A DNA stretch of 64,000 bases, from assembly GCA_036346375.1 (NCBI GenBank), contig CM070520.1, forward strand, positions 42,117,854 to 42,181,853, in the 5' to 3' direction. Positions 43,075 through 54,400 of the stretch are shown here, piece by piece (the first letter of the stretch is position 1; each line of letters starts with the position of its first letter). Under the pieces are notes generated by a model. It had not been told where the DNA came from, made no database searches, and saw only the letters and a list, made by a program, of their open reading frames with translations. A program made the position numbers and the translations under genes. Source of the DNA: Guadua angustifolia (taxonomy: Eukaryota; Streptophyta; Magnoliopsida; Poales; Poaceae).

Positions 43075-46000
43075 TGTAGGATCGAGGATGCGCCTAGAGG
43101 GGGGTGAATAGGCGTTTATAAAATTAATCGCTCACTAATTCAATTCGCTCTAATCAACCCCTTATGTCAAAACTTAATTAAAGATATATATGCGAAGTTT
43201 ATAATCTAGGTTTTGACAATTAACACCTAAATCAACTAGGCTCACTAGTGCACTAACTAAATTATGTCTCTACACTAGAATTGCTAAATTGAACAATCAA
43301 TTAATACTAAGCAATTCTAATACATTCAAGCAATTGATTAATATACGATAATTAAAATGCTTGAATATAAAAGAGACAAGAGACAACCGATATTTTTTCA
43401 TGGTGTTCGGAGACTTGCCGGTCTCCCCTAGTCCACGTTGAGGCAAGTCCAACCACTTGGACCGGCTCCCACTCGAGCACCCGCCTCGATTCACTAGTCG
43501 TGGTTTTTCACGCTTTTGCGTAGGCTCAACCCGAACCTTCACAAACTTCGCCGGGCTTTCACAACCTTGAGAGCCTCACAAGACGACACCACGCGCTGTC
43601 TAGGAGTCAAGAACCTCTAAGAGTAACAAGCCGCTCCTTCGCTTGAACTTCACCGAGCACAACGAATGCGCCCCGGTGATCACCAAGTGCAACACATGCA
43701 CAAGGCCTCCTCAAGTGCAACACATGCACAAGAGGCTCAAACCACTCCTAATTGCAACACATGCAATTAGTGCTCACTCTTTAGCTCCAAACTCAAATGG
43801 GAGTGTGCAACACATGCAACAACTCACCCAAACCCTCAACCAAGCCAAGAACCATCGCCCTAAGCCCCCAAGGGTCTATTTATACCCCACCAAAGAAAAC
43901 TAGCCGCTTGGGGGCAAACGGCTAAAAACAGAAAACCCGGTCCGACTGCCCTCACAGACCAACGGTTAAAAACCGACCATTACATGGCGGTGGATCGCAA
44001 AGGGTCCGGTCCGACCGCTCATCCAGCTCGACCGCAGGACCTCCGGCCGCACCGCCCACACAGAGCAAAACCAACCTTTTGGAAAAATCGCACGGAGAAG
44101 GTCCGGTCAGACGAGGGAGCCGGTCACACCGAAATCCAATACACCGGAGGTGGCCTGGTCACACCACTCGACCACCCACAAAAACACTCATAACTTTTTA
44201 CTCCGGACTCCGATTTGGGTGATTTTTGATTCTATGCGAAGCTTATCATGAGGGCTACAATATCCACTCATTTTCAAGATTTAAGCAACCATAGATATTT
44301 TTAAATATCACCAAAACCAAACTCTAATGTAGTCATTCAAGTCTAAAATATGATTTTTTGAAATCTCTCAAATAGACTTGATCAAAGGCATGACTACAAG
44401 CTATAAAGAGTCACTAACATCAAATATTGAGCCATGATGATAAACTCATGATCAAAATAATTTTTACAAAACACATTTGCAAATAACCCGAAAAGCTATA
44501 AGATCAATCCTCTAGCCATGTAAGGATCAACACATGATCCCGACACTTTGCAAAACATATTTGCAAATGCCAACACATACTCTAGGATTGAAACCCATAA
44601 CCTCTAGCTTATTTGCAATCCACTTTTGCAAATAACAAAACAACATTATGCAAAAACACATTTTGCAAACACAAACCATAAACTTTACTTAGCCTTTGTG
44701 ATGATCAACACATGATCCAGCCACAAGCTAAAACACAATGCATGAGCTCTCACCTTTTGCAACACATGCAAAACTTAGCCCCATGCAAAACCACACATGT
44801 TTTAGAAAAGATTGTTTTGTAAATGAAGACAAAACATGAAGCTTCAATATTTGCAACACATACAAATCAAAGCTTTATGCGAAAACCAAATGCATATGCT
44901 CTTCCTCTTTGTAACACATGCAAATCAGAGCACAAACCAACAATAACCAAGCATAAGCTTAACTCATTCGCAACACATGCCAAATGGTTAACTCTTATGC
45001 AAAAACCAAATCCAAATGATTTGAGCTTGAGTGACCACGGATTGAGATCACCAACACATGATGAAGCTTAAGCTAGGAGACAACCCCTCTTAATAGAACG
45101 GCGATAAAAACTAGACTCAAAGACTACAAAGTCCTTAGCCTATCTAGTTATACCTTCGCTACCGCATGCAAGTAAACCCCTTTGGGGTCTTTATGATCTT
45201 CACTTATACTCCCCCGAGATCATCACTCGACTCCTCTTTATCTTCGGGATCCACTCTTGACGCTCATCACCTTATAATGCCGTCCTTGTCCCGTTTTCAT
45301 TCATCCTTGGACTTAACCTAACTCAAACATAACTCATGAAACTTGTTAGTCCAAGATGCATGGTTGTCCCAATTAATTATCTCTTGCACTCCATTAACAC
45401 ATAACGGATGCCTTTAGATCAATTGAGCACAACTTAAAACAATTTGAATGATTTAAGTGTGTCTTAAGTACAATAATGCAACACATGCTTAATTATACTT
45501 AAGAACTATTCATTTGCCCTTAATTAATCACAGAACACCATCAACACATGATGAAATATTCTTTAATGATTAATAGGACAAATGAACTCAATTTAAATTA
45601 TCATTTAAATTTATATGAGTATATATTAACTACACAAGTTTTCATATACTCATGTTAATGAAAAGTAATGATCCATTATGTGTAGGCTATATGGAATTGA
45701 TCGTTACTCTAAGTCATCAACTATAGAATAAACCCCACATGTATATGTGCATAAATATGATTGACTTGGATATAATATACACATATTCAATTTGATCACA
45801 TTGGAGTATATATATTACCATGAGTATACTATGACTAGGCAATTCAAATATATACTCAAGGATTTAGTTCCTTTGTCTTGATCCTTATCGCATTTGCTTG
45901 GTATCCTGCTTCATGGGCGAGCCTCGGCGATGCGTTGACCATGACAGCGGCGCATTTGGTTGCCTGGCTCCAGCGATGCGGGCCTGGCTCAAGCGATGCA

Positions 46001-46465
46001 ACCACGGCCAAAAAAGCGAGCGCTAGCTGCACACGCGGAGAAGCCTCGCGATGGCGTTTCCCGCGGGCCAGGCCCGAGCGAGCCGCGCTCGCGGCAGACA
46101 GGGAACCAAACACGCGGTATATGTGTCAATAAGAATTAGATCAATACAAAGAGACTTTCAAGTTAAACTACAAACTCCCCCTAAGTATGTGCATCCATGA
46201 AATATATGGATTGGAAAACATGATGCACATTTTGTGGTTAATATAATGGGCACATTCATATTTTAACTTGAATCCAAAGTATGCAATTAATACTAGAAAG
46301 AATATGCATACATACCTTGGGTTTTCCATTTTTCATCCAAATATGAGACTGCTAAATATATACTCAATAAAACATATTAGTCTCATAAAGATTAGGTTTG
46401 TCATTAAACATAGATTAAACATTAATTAACATCAATCACCAAAACCAAAGGCTCTTGAACTTACA
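43075..46465 (-). mobile_element. Solo LTR, same 3-kb Copia-type family, minus strand, TSD GTAGG
   Basis: 3391 bp. On the minus strand it runs from TGTAAGTTCAAGAGCC to GATCCTACA. A perfect 5-bp duplication, GTAGG, is at 43070-43074 and 46466-46470. It is homologous along its length to 39350-42627 in the opposite orientation. A minus-strand TATA box (TATAAATA) is at 43877-43884. It has inserted into the 187-bp tandem repeat and carries a 229-bp GC-rich insert. Confidence 0.92.
45889..46117. mobile_element. GC-rich MITE-like insert in the solo LTR
   Basis: A 229-bp GC-rich block absent from the homologous LTR at 39350-42627. It is flanked by TAT on both sides (45886-45888, 46118-46120). Ends are imperfect inverted repeats: left TGCTTGGTATCCTG, right (inverse) TGTTTGGTTCCCTG. 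A 3-bp duplication and a 'TTTGGTT' end suggest a PIF/Harbinger-like MITE, but the family is uncertain. Confidence 0.55.
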
Positions 46466-46872
46466 GTAGGTCGCTCATGATTTTTCCTATATTTTTAAGC
46501 CGTATCCGGTGGGCCTGCAAGGCTACGAAAACCCCTAAGTGGCCACAATTTCGGGGTTTCATGGCCGCGTGTGTGTTTTCCGATTTTCACAACTTCGTGC
46601 CAAGGCAACGTCCGAGCAGCTTGCCTATAGATAAGTGGTAGCCCGTGTTGCGTAGGTCGCTCGTGATTTTTCCCGTATTTTTTGGGCCGTATCCGGTGGG
46701 CCCCGTGAGGCTACGAAAACCCCTATGTGGCAACAATTTCGGAGTTTCGTGGCCGCGTGTGTCCTTTTTTTATTTTCACAACTTCGTGCCGTGGCAACGT
46801 TCGAGTAGCTCACCCATAGATAAGTGGTAGTGCGCGTTGCGTAGGTCACTCGTGATTTTTTTCGTATTTTCT
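46466..46872 (+). repeat. 187-bp tandem repeat (satellite-like), about 2.2 units
   Basis: Units begin at 46466, 46652 and 46841 with GTAGGTCGCTCRTGATTTTT, giving periods of 186 and 189 bp. They are head to tail and 85-90% similar by eye. Each contains CCGTATCCGGTGGGCC, GGCTACGAAAACCCCTA and ATAAGTGGTAG. The last unit is cut at about 46872 by the truncated Gypsy. Unit length is in the range of plant satellites; I do not recognise the family. Confidence 0.85.
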
Positions 46873-46978
46873 TCATACTCGGCCACCAAAATCTTTCCTT
46901 CAAGTCTTGGTACATCTTAGCACTTCCTAGATGAATTGAGTACTTGGAATCATGTGCTTCCTCGAGTATCAACTGCTT
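46873..46978 (-). pseudogene. Gypsy integrase, N-terminal fragment
   Basis: LILEEAHDSKYSIHLGSAKM, then YQDLKERFWWPSMKK, the zinc-binding H2C2 start of Gypsy integrase. The His residues are present. It joins the 187-bp repeat at about 46872, before the CxxC pair. Confidence 0.88.
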
Positions 46979-47518
46979 CTATTCAGGTTTATGAGGTACG
47001 CAGTTTCTATTGTTCATCCACAAGGTGCCCTGCTCATCTACTCTAAAGTCCTTGTCTAAACCTTCGTCCATTTTGGATTTGATCCTATGAATTTTATCAT
47101 CATCCTTTTGACCTTCCCTGATCTGCTCTTCTAGGGCCGGCTTTACTTCCATGGTAGCCAAATATCCTCTAGGTACGACTTCTAATCTTAGTTTCTGAAG
47201 CTCTTTACACAAATCAAACTGGTTTTCTGCAACCACCAAATTCAAGCTATGGCTTTTCCGACTCAAAGCATCAGTCACCACATTTGCTTTTCCTGGATGG
47301 TAGTGAATTATGATGTTATAATCCCTGATTAACTCCAACCATCTTCTTTGTCTCATGTTAAGATCCGACTGAGTGAATATATACTTTAAACTTTTATGGT
47401 CAGTATATATTTCACATCGGTTTTCGATGAGATAGTGGTGCCATATTTTAAGGGCGTGCACTACAGCGGCTAATTCTAGGTCGTGAGTTGGGTAATTCTG
47501 CTCATGTGGCCTTAGCTA
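46979..47518 (-). pseudogene. Gypsy RNase H
   Basis: NYPTHDLELAAVVHALKIWH, EIYTDHKSLKYIFTQSDLNM, RRWLELIRDYNIIIHYHPGK and ANVVTDALSRK are the standard RNase H blocks. Stops flank it: TAG at 47516-47518 and TAG at 46979-46981, both where a Gln or Leu is expected in relatives. The linker to integrase contains DEGLDKDFRVDEQGTLWMNN. Confidence 0.9.
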
Positions 47519-48670
47519 ACTTGACGCATAAGCCACTACTTTGCCGTTTTGCATCAGAACACACCTGAGTCCTTGACGTGAGGCATCACAGTATATATCA
47601 AAGTTGTCCTTAACATTCGGCAACACCAAGACAGGTGCCGAGGTGAGACGCTTCTTTAGTTCCTGAAAACTCTTTTCACACTCGGGCGTCCACACAAACT
47701 TTTTCTCTTTTTTCAACAATTGCGTAAGAGGTCTCGCAATTGATGAAAAACCTTCAATGAACCGGCGGTAATATCCCGCCATACCAAGGAAACTTCTAAT
47801 CTGGGTAACCGACTTTGGTTGTTCCCAATGTAACACTGCATCCACTTTCTTCGGATCAACAGCTACTCCTTCAGCAGTCATTACATGTCCCAGAAACTCT
47901 ACCTTCTTTTTCCAAAAGTCACATTTGCTAAATTTTGCATACAGTTGGTTTTCTCTTAGCTTTTCCAAAACCATTCTTAAATATCCAGTATGCTTTTCCT
48001 CTGTCTTGGAGTAAACAAGAATGTCATCAATGAAAACGACGACAAATTTGTCCAAATATTCCATGAATACTTTGTTCATCATGTTCATGAAATATGCAGG
48101 GGCATTGGTCAATCCAAAGGAAATGACCGTAAATTCATAATGCCCGTATCTCGACGAAAAAGCTGTCTTTGGTATGTCCTCAGTCCGAATTTTTAATTGA
48201 TGGTATCCGGATCGAAGATCTATCTTAGAGAAGACTCCTGCTCCTCTTAACTGATCGAAAAGATCATCTATCCTAGGCAATGGATACTTGTTCTTTATCG
48301 TCACATCATTAAGTGCACGATAATCTATACACATTCTAAAACTTCCATCTTTCTTCTTGACAAACAACACCGGTGCTCCCCATGGTGATGAACTAGGTCT
48401 TATAAACCCCTTCTCCAATAATTCCTCAATTTGCTTCTTCATTTCTACCAATTCCTCGGTGGACATCCTATAGGGTCTCTTGGCTATTGGAGCTGTTCCG
48501 GGTACTAACTCAATTACAAACTCTATATCCCTGTCTGGTGGCATTCCGGGTAAATCTTCAGGGAACACATCTGGGTATTCGTTAACTACTGGAACATTTT
48601 CCATATTAATAGCCTTCACACTATTGATCATCAATTGACCATCCCAAACAGCAATTGCTTGAATCTCCAC
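47519..48670 (-). pseudogene. Gypsy reverse transcriptase
   Basis: A long uninterrupted frame: VVNEYPDVFPEDLPGMPPDR, then PYRMSTEELVEMKKQIEELL, GFIRPSSSPWGAPVLFVKKK, MCIDYRALNDVTIKNKYPLP, KIDLRSGYHQLKI, FGLTNAPAYFMNMMNKVF, and the catalytic FIDDILVYSK (about 48022-47993). It ends with WTPECEKSFQELKKRLTSAP and NFDIYCDASRQGL, the start of RNase H. All RT motifs look intact, so within this segment the protein could fold, but upstream and downstream stops isolate it. Confidence 0.93.
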
Positions 48671-48706
48671 CTTCCTACCATTTAGGCTCTCAACTGTTAC
48701 TACTCT

Positions 48707-49351
48707 TCATCCACAATCTAGCACTGCCTTGTGCTTGGATAACCAATCCATTCCCAAGATAACATCTAGGGTCTGGGTATCCAATATGATTAGGTTCGTT
48801 AGGAACAATATTCCATTTATTAATAGTTTTACCCCGGAGCATCCTAGTTTAGTTCGGAGTTCTGATCCAGGGGTTTGGACTATAAGCGTACTCTTAAGGA
48901 TGACAATATCCAAATCATTTTGCACAACAAAAACTCGAGAAACGAATGAATGTGAAGCTCCAGAATCAAATAAAACTATAGCTGGTACTGAGTTAACTAG
49001 AAACTTACCCAGTACAACATCCGTGGCATTCTGAACTTCATCTGCCGTGATGTGGTTGACTCTTCCACGCACAACTGCTTGGGGTGTGGTTCCAGCTTGA
49101 ATAGGTCCTCTACTTCCTCCTTGAGCAGGAGTTCTAGAGGGCGTATTTCCCAAATTGAAATGGACAGGGGTGACTCCTCCCTTCTTGGGGCAGTTATTGA
49201 TGAAGTGCCCTGTCTCGTTGCAGTTGTAACAGCGCATTCCTAACATCTGCTGGTTTCCTCCACTCTGGCTAACAGTTCTAACCGGCGTCTGGAAGGTTTG
49301 TCCTGTCGGTCTTGGCATTGGTGGCAGTGTCCTGACAATATTCCCTTGCTA
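48707..49351 (-). pseudogene. Gypsy zinc knuckle and protease
   Basis: CCHC knuckle MRCYNCNETGHFINNCPKKG at about 49235-49175, then a Gly/Pro-rich linker and protease VPAIVLFDSGASHSFVSRVF with the Asp-Ser-Gly triad, followed by DTQTLDVILGMDWLSKHKAV. It ends at TGA 48707-48709. Upstream, TAG at 49349-49351 separates it from gag in the same frame. Confidence 0.92.
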
Positions 49352-50295
49352 GAATCTGGAGAACTGCTGAGGTACCATTCTTGGTTTCTGCTGACCCTGG
49401 CGTCCTCCCTGTTGTGCCATGCGGCGCTTGCGGTTATCCTCCAGCTCTTTGCACTTGTCCTCAAGGATCAGAGCTTTGTTGACCAGTTCCTGGAAGTCAG
49501 GGAATGTATGGGTAATCAGTCCCACCTGCAGTCCAGTGTTAAGTCCCTTCATGAATCAGGACTACCTGGCCTTATCCGTTGCTACATCCTCCGGAGCATA
49601 ACGTGCAAGTTGGGTGAATTTGTTCAGGTAGTCGGCCACTGACTGGCCTCCCTGCTTCAAGGACCTAAATTCTTCTTTCTTGAGTTCCATCATACCCTCC
49701 GGCACATGGTATTGACGGAAGGCTGTAGTAAATTCCTCCCAGATGATCTCCTGGGGATGCTCCTGGAAAGCACAGTAGTTTTCCCACCATTCTGCGGCAG
49801 TTCCTTCCAATTGATGAGAGGCATACAGGACTCTCTCATTGCCTGCACACTGGGATATGTGCAGCTTCCTTTCAATAGTTCGTAGCCAGTCATCTGCTTC
49901 AATAGGATTGATATTTCCAGAAAATGTTGGAGGCCTGGTCCTCATGAAATCTGATAGTCTAGATTGATGTCCATGGTTCATGGCCTGATTATTGTTGGGG
50001 TTGATGGTTGGAGCCGATTCTGCATCTGTTGCATCTGATGCATCATAGTCTGCATCAGCTGAGTCTGAGCGGTCAGGAAAGCTCCCAGATTATTCATATC
50101 AACAAGTGGTGCTGCTTGAGGATTTGATGCATTGTTCTGGTTGCCTCCCTGCTGCGAACCACTTCCTCCCGCTCCGCCGCTTCCACCCGTGTTCACCATC
50201 TGAGGAACAATAAAGTTTATAGGAAAGGGAGAAATAGAGGAGACAAGTACACAAGAAACTAATGCAGGGGAAGGGTTTGACTCAAAATAAGACAC
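49352..50295 (-). pseudogene. Gypsy gag
   Basis: Likely start at about 50196 (MVNTGGSGGAGGSGSQQGGN), a Gly/Gln-rich N-terminus with a Met/Gln-rich coil (MQTMMHQMQQMQNRL). A frameshift at about 49978-49985 leads into the retrotransposon-gag core: FMRTRPPTFSGNINPIEADD, WLRTIERKLHISQCAGNERV, LEGTAAEWWENY, then FRSLKQGGQSVADYLNKFTQ. TAG at 49562-49564 interrupts it, and a basic Gln-rich part follows (CKELEDNRKRRMAQQGGRQ). Forms the particle. Confidence 0.9.
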
Positions 50296-50610
50296 AAAAT
50301 TTTATTATTATTATAGTGATATAGTCGCTCACAAGTGCCTACGGCAATGCGACTCATATCAAGCACACATCAAACATCCATAACAACTCATAAAGTTCGA
50401 ATCAAAGCAAACGTTCTAGGAACAGACTCGATAACTTGACTCAACATTTGAGTCAACTCTGAAAAGAAAAAGAGAACTCTCAGTCATCGAACCACCCGAG
50501 TTGCGGTCCTCCCAGTGGGTACTGCGGCGGGTGCGGTGGCATAGGGGCAAACTGGTCCTGATGCCCCACTGCAGAAGCGGTACGAACGACCCCGCCGACT
50601 CTGCTGGTCC

Positions 50611-51267
50611 CTAGGCTGCCTGCTCCTGTGCCGGTGGCTCCGGCACCTCCTGCACTGGTGCCTCCTGCTCTGGCTCCTCGGGATCTGGGTCATGTAGCTC
50701 TAGCACTGGCTCTGGCTCGGGTCCATACAGTGCCTCCTCCAACTCATGAACCCTCTGGATAGAGTGAGCCAGGTACTCTTCTAACCTCCTGCAGCTAAGT
50801 CCTGACCTCCGTGACCTCGTCACGAGCCCTCTGCAGCTCTTGGACTGCATCGTCCATAGACTCCTCCTAGGTGATGATGAACCTCGCCAGTGAGTGATCG
50901 TGGCGTCGTCCTCCACTATGGGCTCCCGGTCGAAGCGGTTGTCCTGGCGCGGGTGATGACGAAAGACGGTGCCCTCCAACTCTACGGAGTAGGTGCGGGC
51001 GATCTGCCGCATCGCAAGACGCGACATCTCCTGGATCCCAGCCTCAAACGAAGACCTCCTGGCAGTGATGTAGATAGGACGACTCGCTCTCACCCCTTCT
51101 CGAGCGTAAACCGTGATCTTCACGTCCCATGCAACATCCAGTCCTGCCCGAACTACAGAGGTTCCCCGATAGATCCATCTGTCGAAGCCTTCAAGCAGCT
51201 GCATCATACGCCACAGCTCAGCGGCGTACCCTCCAGTGCACTCACCGTAAGTGTGGATCCTCCTCAT
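50611..51267 (-). CDS. Leader ORF between LTR and gag (hypothetical)
   Basis: About 218 codons from ATG 51267: MRRIHTYGECTGGYAAELWR, a middle with WDVKITVYAREGVRASRPIY and QEMSRLAMRQIARTYSVELE, then a leucine-rich segment (CRRLEEYLAHSIQRVHELEE) and a Pro/Glu-rich acidic tail (PEPEPVLELHDPDPEEPEQE) ending PPAQEQAA. It is uninterrupted, whereas gag-pol has five stops. It lies between the primer-binding site and gag on the same strand. I recognise no domain. Extra ORFs upstream of gag exist in some plant Gypsy elements, but I cannot name this one. Confidence 0.55.
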   Translation of the reverse strand: MRRIHTYGECTGGYAAELWRMMQLLEGFDRWIYRGTSVVRAGLDVAWDVKITVYAREGVRASRPIYITARRSSFEAGIQEMSRLAMRQIARTYSVELEGTVFRHHPRQDNRFDREPIVEDDATITHWRGSSSPRRSLWTMQSKSCRGLVTRSRRSGLSCRRLEEYLAHSIQRVHELEEALYGPEPEPVLELHDPDPEEPEQEAPVQEVPEPPAQEQAA

Positions 51268-51460
51268 TTGCCAAAACACACCTCGTTAGCCCTAGATTTT
51301 AAAATCATAAAGTAACAACAGAAAATTACATCATAGGTACGAAGTAAAAAAAAAGATTAGTCAAGATTTCATTGATAATCTTGTATAATTTTAATCTTTT
51401 AGAAATTAGTTTTATATTCCTTGGCCAGTCTATCTAGGGTCAAGTCCTCACAACAAGATA

Positions 51461-51472
51461 TGCTCGATACCA
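51461..51472 (-). promoter_or_regulatory. Primer-binding site of the minus-strand Gypsy (putative)
   Basis: Minus strand TGGTATCGAGCA, four bases inside the LTR end at 51477. It resembles the tRNA-Met complement TGGTATCAGAGC with changes. Confidence 0.6.
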
Positions 51473-51476
51473 CCTC

Positions 51477-54400
51477 TGTCGTAACCCGAATCGCAAATCC
51501 AACCCTCTGTATTCTCAGAGTAGTCCAGATCGCGCTTAGTGCACACAAAGCAAATAGGGTTAAAGTATCACATTCATACACAGCGGAATAATAATAAAGT
51601 ACTTCAAATATGTATATAAACGAGTTGTACGACCTTATGGTCTCCTTACAATAGTTTGCCACGCAGGGCTTACATTAATCAGAGTATTAAGAAATCAACA
51701 GCGAAAAATAAAACATCGTGATGATTCATCTCTTTGTCACAGGCACCTTGACGAGGCTTGCTCCCTAGTTCTCTGGCTCCCCAGCAAACTTCTCTTCCCA
51801 AGCAGGCATAGACTCCTCCTCTGATAAATTGTTCTCCGCAAGGGTGAGTACACACCGTACTCAACAAGTCATGCACAGAATGCAGTTCTATTACTACATG
51901 CATGGCTTGTTACAAGGGAATGGCTCAATTGGTTATTTTGCATTGCATCAATATTTTAACTTACTATTTATTTAGATATAAAGCAGCAAAACCATAGTAA
52001 TATAATAAGTTTATCCAATTGTTTTCCACATAATTTTGGACACACAGTCCTTAATCAAATTTCACCATTATCACTGGCACACAGCCTATATCCCATTTTA
52101 TTTTCAAAGATCTACCCCTTGACTGTAATCCTCGAGCTTTGTTCAATTCCGTGGACTCGGCAATTCGAATAGTTTTACACTCTGCAGAGGTTGTACACTT
52201 TACCCACAAGATACAGTCGCACCCCGTAAATGTGATTGACCATAACAAAGCTTTTCAGAGACTTCTAGCTCAACCTAGGAACCTCTCCGAGTTACCTTCA
52301 CTATCACCCCCTCACACAGAGCCGAAGTATAGGACAGGCGAACACCGTTGGACGGGTACCAAGCCGTAGCATAGGTACGCTCCCCCATACAGTCACCCCC
52401 GTGTAACTGCCACCCCGAGGTATCAAAGGTGAGATATCATAATCCTACTAAACTAGGTCTTCCCATTCAGACATGTGGTTGTATGAGTGACTCAGGTCAA
52501 AGGCTTGCAAAGTGAGGTTCTTAACTAACCAAGGCAAGACATTCTTCTCTCAAAATTGGCACACAACCCTCACAACACTCAACCATCCCAAATGCCACGA
52601 AGGCCCACCTGGCACAAAGCCACTTGCCACTTGCCCCAGTCTAAATCATTTCCCACCCCGGTTAATTACTGAGCAACACATGCCAACAATAACTCAACTT
52701 TCATGTAGAACTACACAGGTCTCTACATTTCCACTTCATCACGTGGCATTATCACAATATCATCAAAATACATTGCATAAATCCTTAGTCAGTATTATGT
52801 TTACATTTCAAATGGTTATTCGTCAATTGCACAACTAAGCACTATTCACGGTCTAGCCTCCCGTGTTGGCACAATATTAACAACCAACTAATATTACCAA
52901 ACTTAGGGCAACAAATGAATCATGGCATACAAATATTAGTGACAAGGTGGCAATAACAAATAGGTTGATTAACTAATTCACCCAAATTAATTAAATCCAT
53001 TTTTAATTAAATTAGCATGCATAGTTTGAATCAAAATACATTTTCAAAACTTAGGAGCAAAATGATCAACGCATAACTTGCCTTCAAACAGTGGCTGATC
53101 CTGATCTGGAGCTTGGTCTTGCACTGGAAATTCTCCCTCGTAGCTCTCCAGCAAATCAACGTCTACTCAAAATAAATATACACACAATAAACACAATTTA
53201 CAGAGAGCAAAATTAACTCTAAAAATTCCATAAAATTCACTAATAAATAGATCTTGATTTTACAAATTTTTAGGAATTGGAATCACCTAAATCGGAGTTA
53301 AAACGCAAAAGTTATAGTCATTTGAAGTTTAAACATCAATTAAAAAGGATAAACCGAATTCGTTTATTTATTTCTATACAGGAAATTCGGAAATATGACG
53401 TCAGCATGGCGTCATCACCAAATTGAATTTCCACCGAATTACTTTTATAAAAGAAAATTGAATTATTGGGCAAGCATGATGTCAGCCGATACATAGACTT
53501 AGTCTACCGCTCGGGTTTGGTCCACCATGAACTCGGTCTACGAAACAGTACCCCCTCTGACACATGGGCCCCACTGATGATGTCACGGATGACGTCACGG
53601 ATGATGTTAGCATCCACAGTACTATGACTGACATGTGGGTCCCACTGATGACGTCAGCTACTAACGTCAGCATGACACGTGGCACGATCTGGGTGTGACA
53701 CGCGGCGCAAAACTATCAACCGAAACATGATTCAATCTCAATCGTCCAATTCAAAATGAACGGCTGAGATTGCTGCAACGATTCGGCTCTGATTTACCCC
53801 GGAACCGACACGTGGCTTCTCCACGGCCACTGGATCCCAATTGGACGGCTAGAATTAAATCGAGTGACATTGCCCGAGACAGCAGCGACTGACTCTTCGA
53901 TTTTCGTGCGACACGCGTCAGCGCAGAACTGGTCCGACATGCGGCGCAATCAGAACCATCCATTCAAAATCAGACGGCCCGGATTGAATCTAATTTGCGC
54001 ATCACGATCTGCTACACGGTTACCTTGATGCACGACGCGTGGACGCATCTGCACCGCACAACTAAGATCTGACGGTCTAGATTAATTCAATCCTACGCTA
54101 TCAACACAAATCCAATGGCTACGGTTAATGATGCTACACGATGAAATAAGAACCACACGATCAAGATCTAACGGCTGAGATTAAACTAACATGGATCTAG
54201 TCGATGCAATCTAAATCGTTGATTAGATCCAAGGGCTGAAAAGTGAAGATGATGTTTAATGTGGTCGTGATGACGTGGACGAATCTGGAGCATTGAACGA
54301 AGATCCGACGGTAGGCAAAGCTTGAGGAAGTGACGATGGCTCGGCGGCGCGGTTCTTGCCGGAGATGAGGAAGACGACACGGGCTACGGCGATGTGGGGC

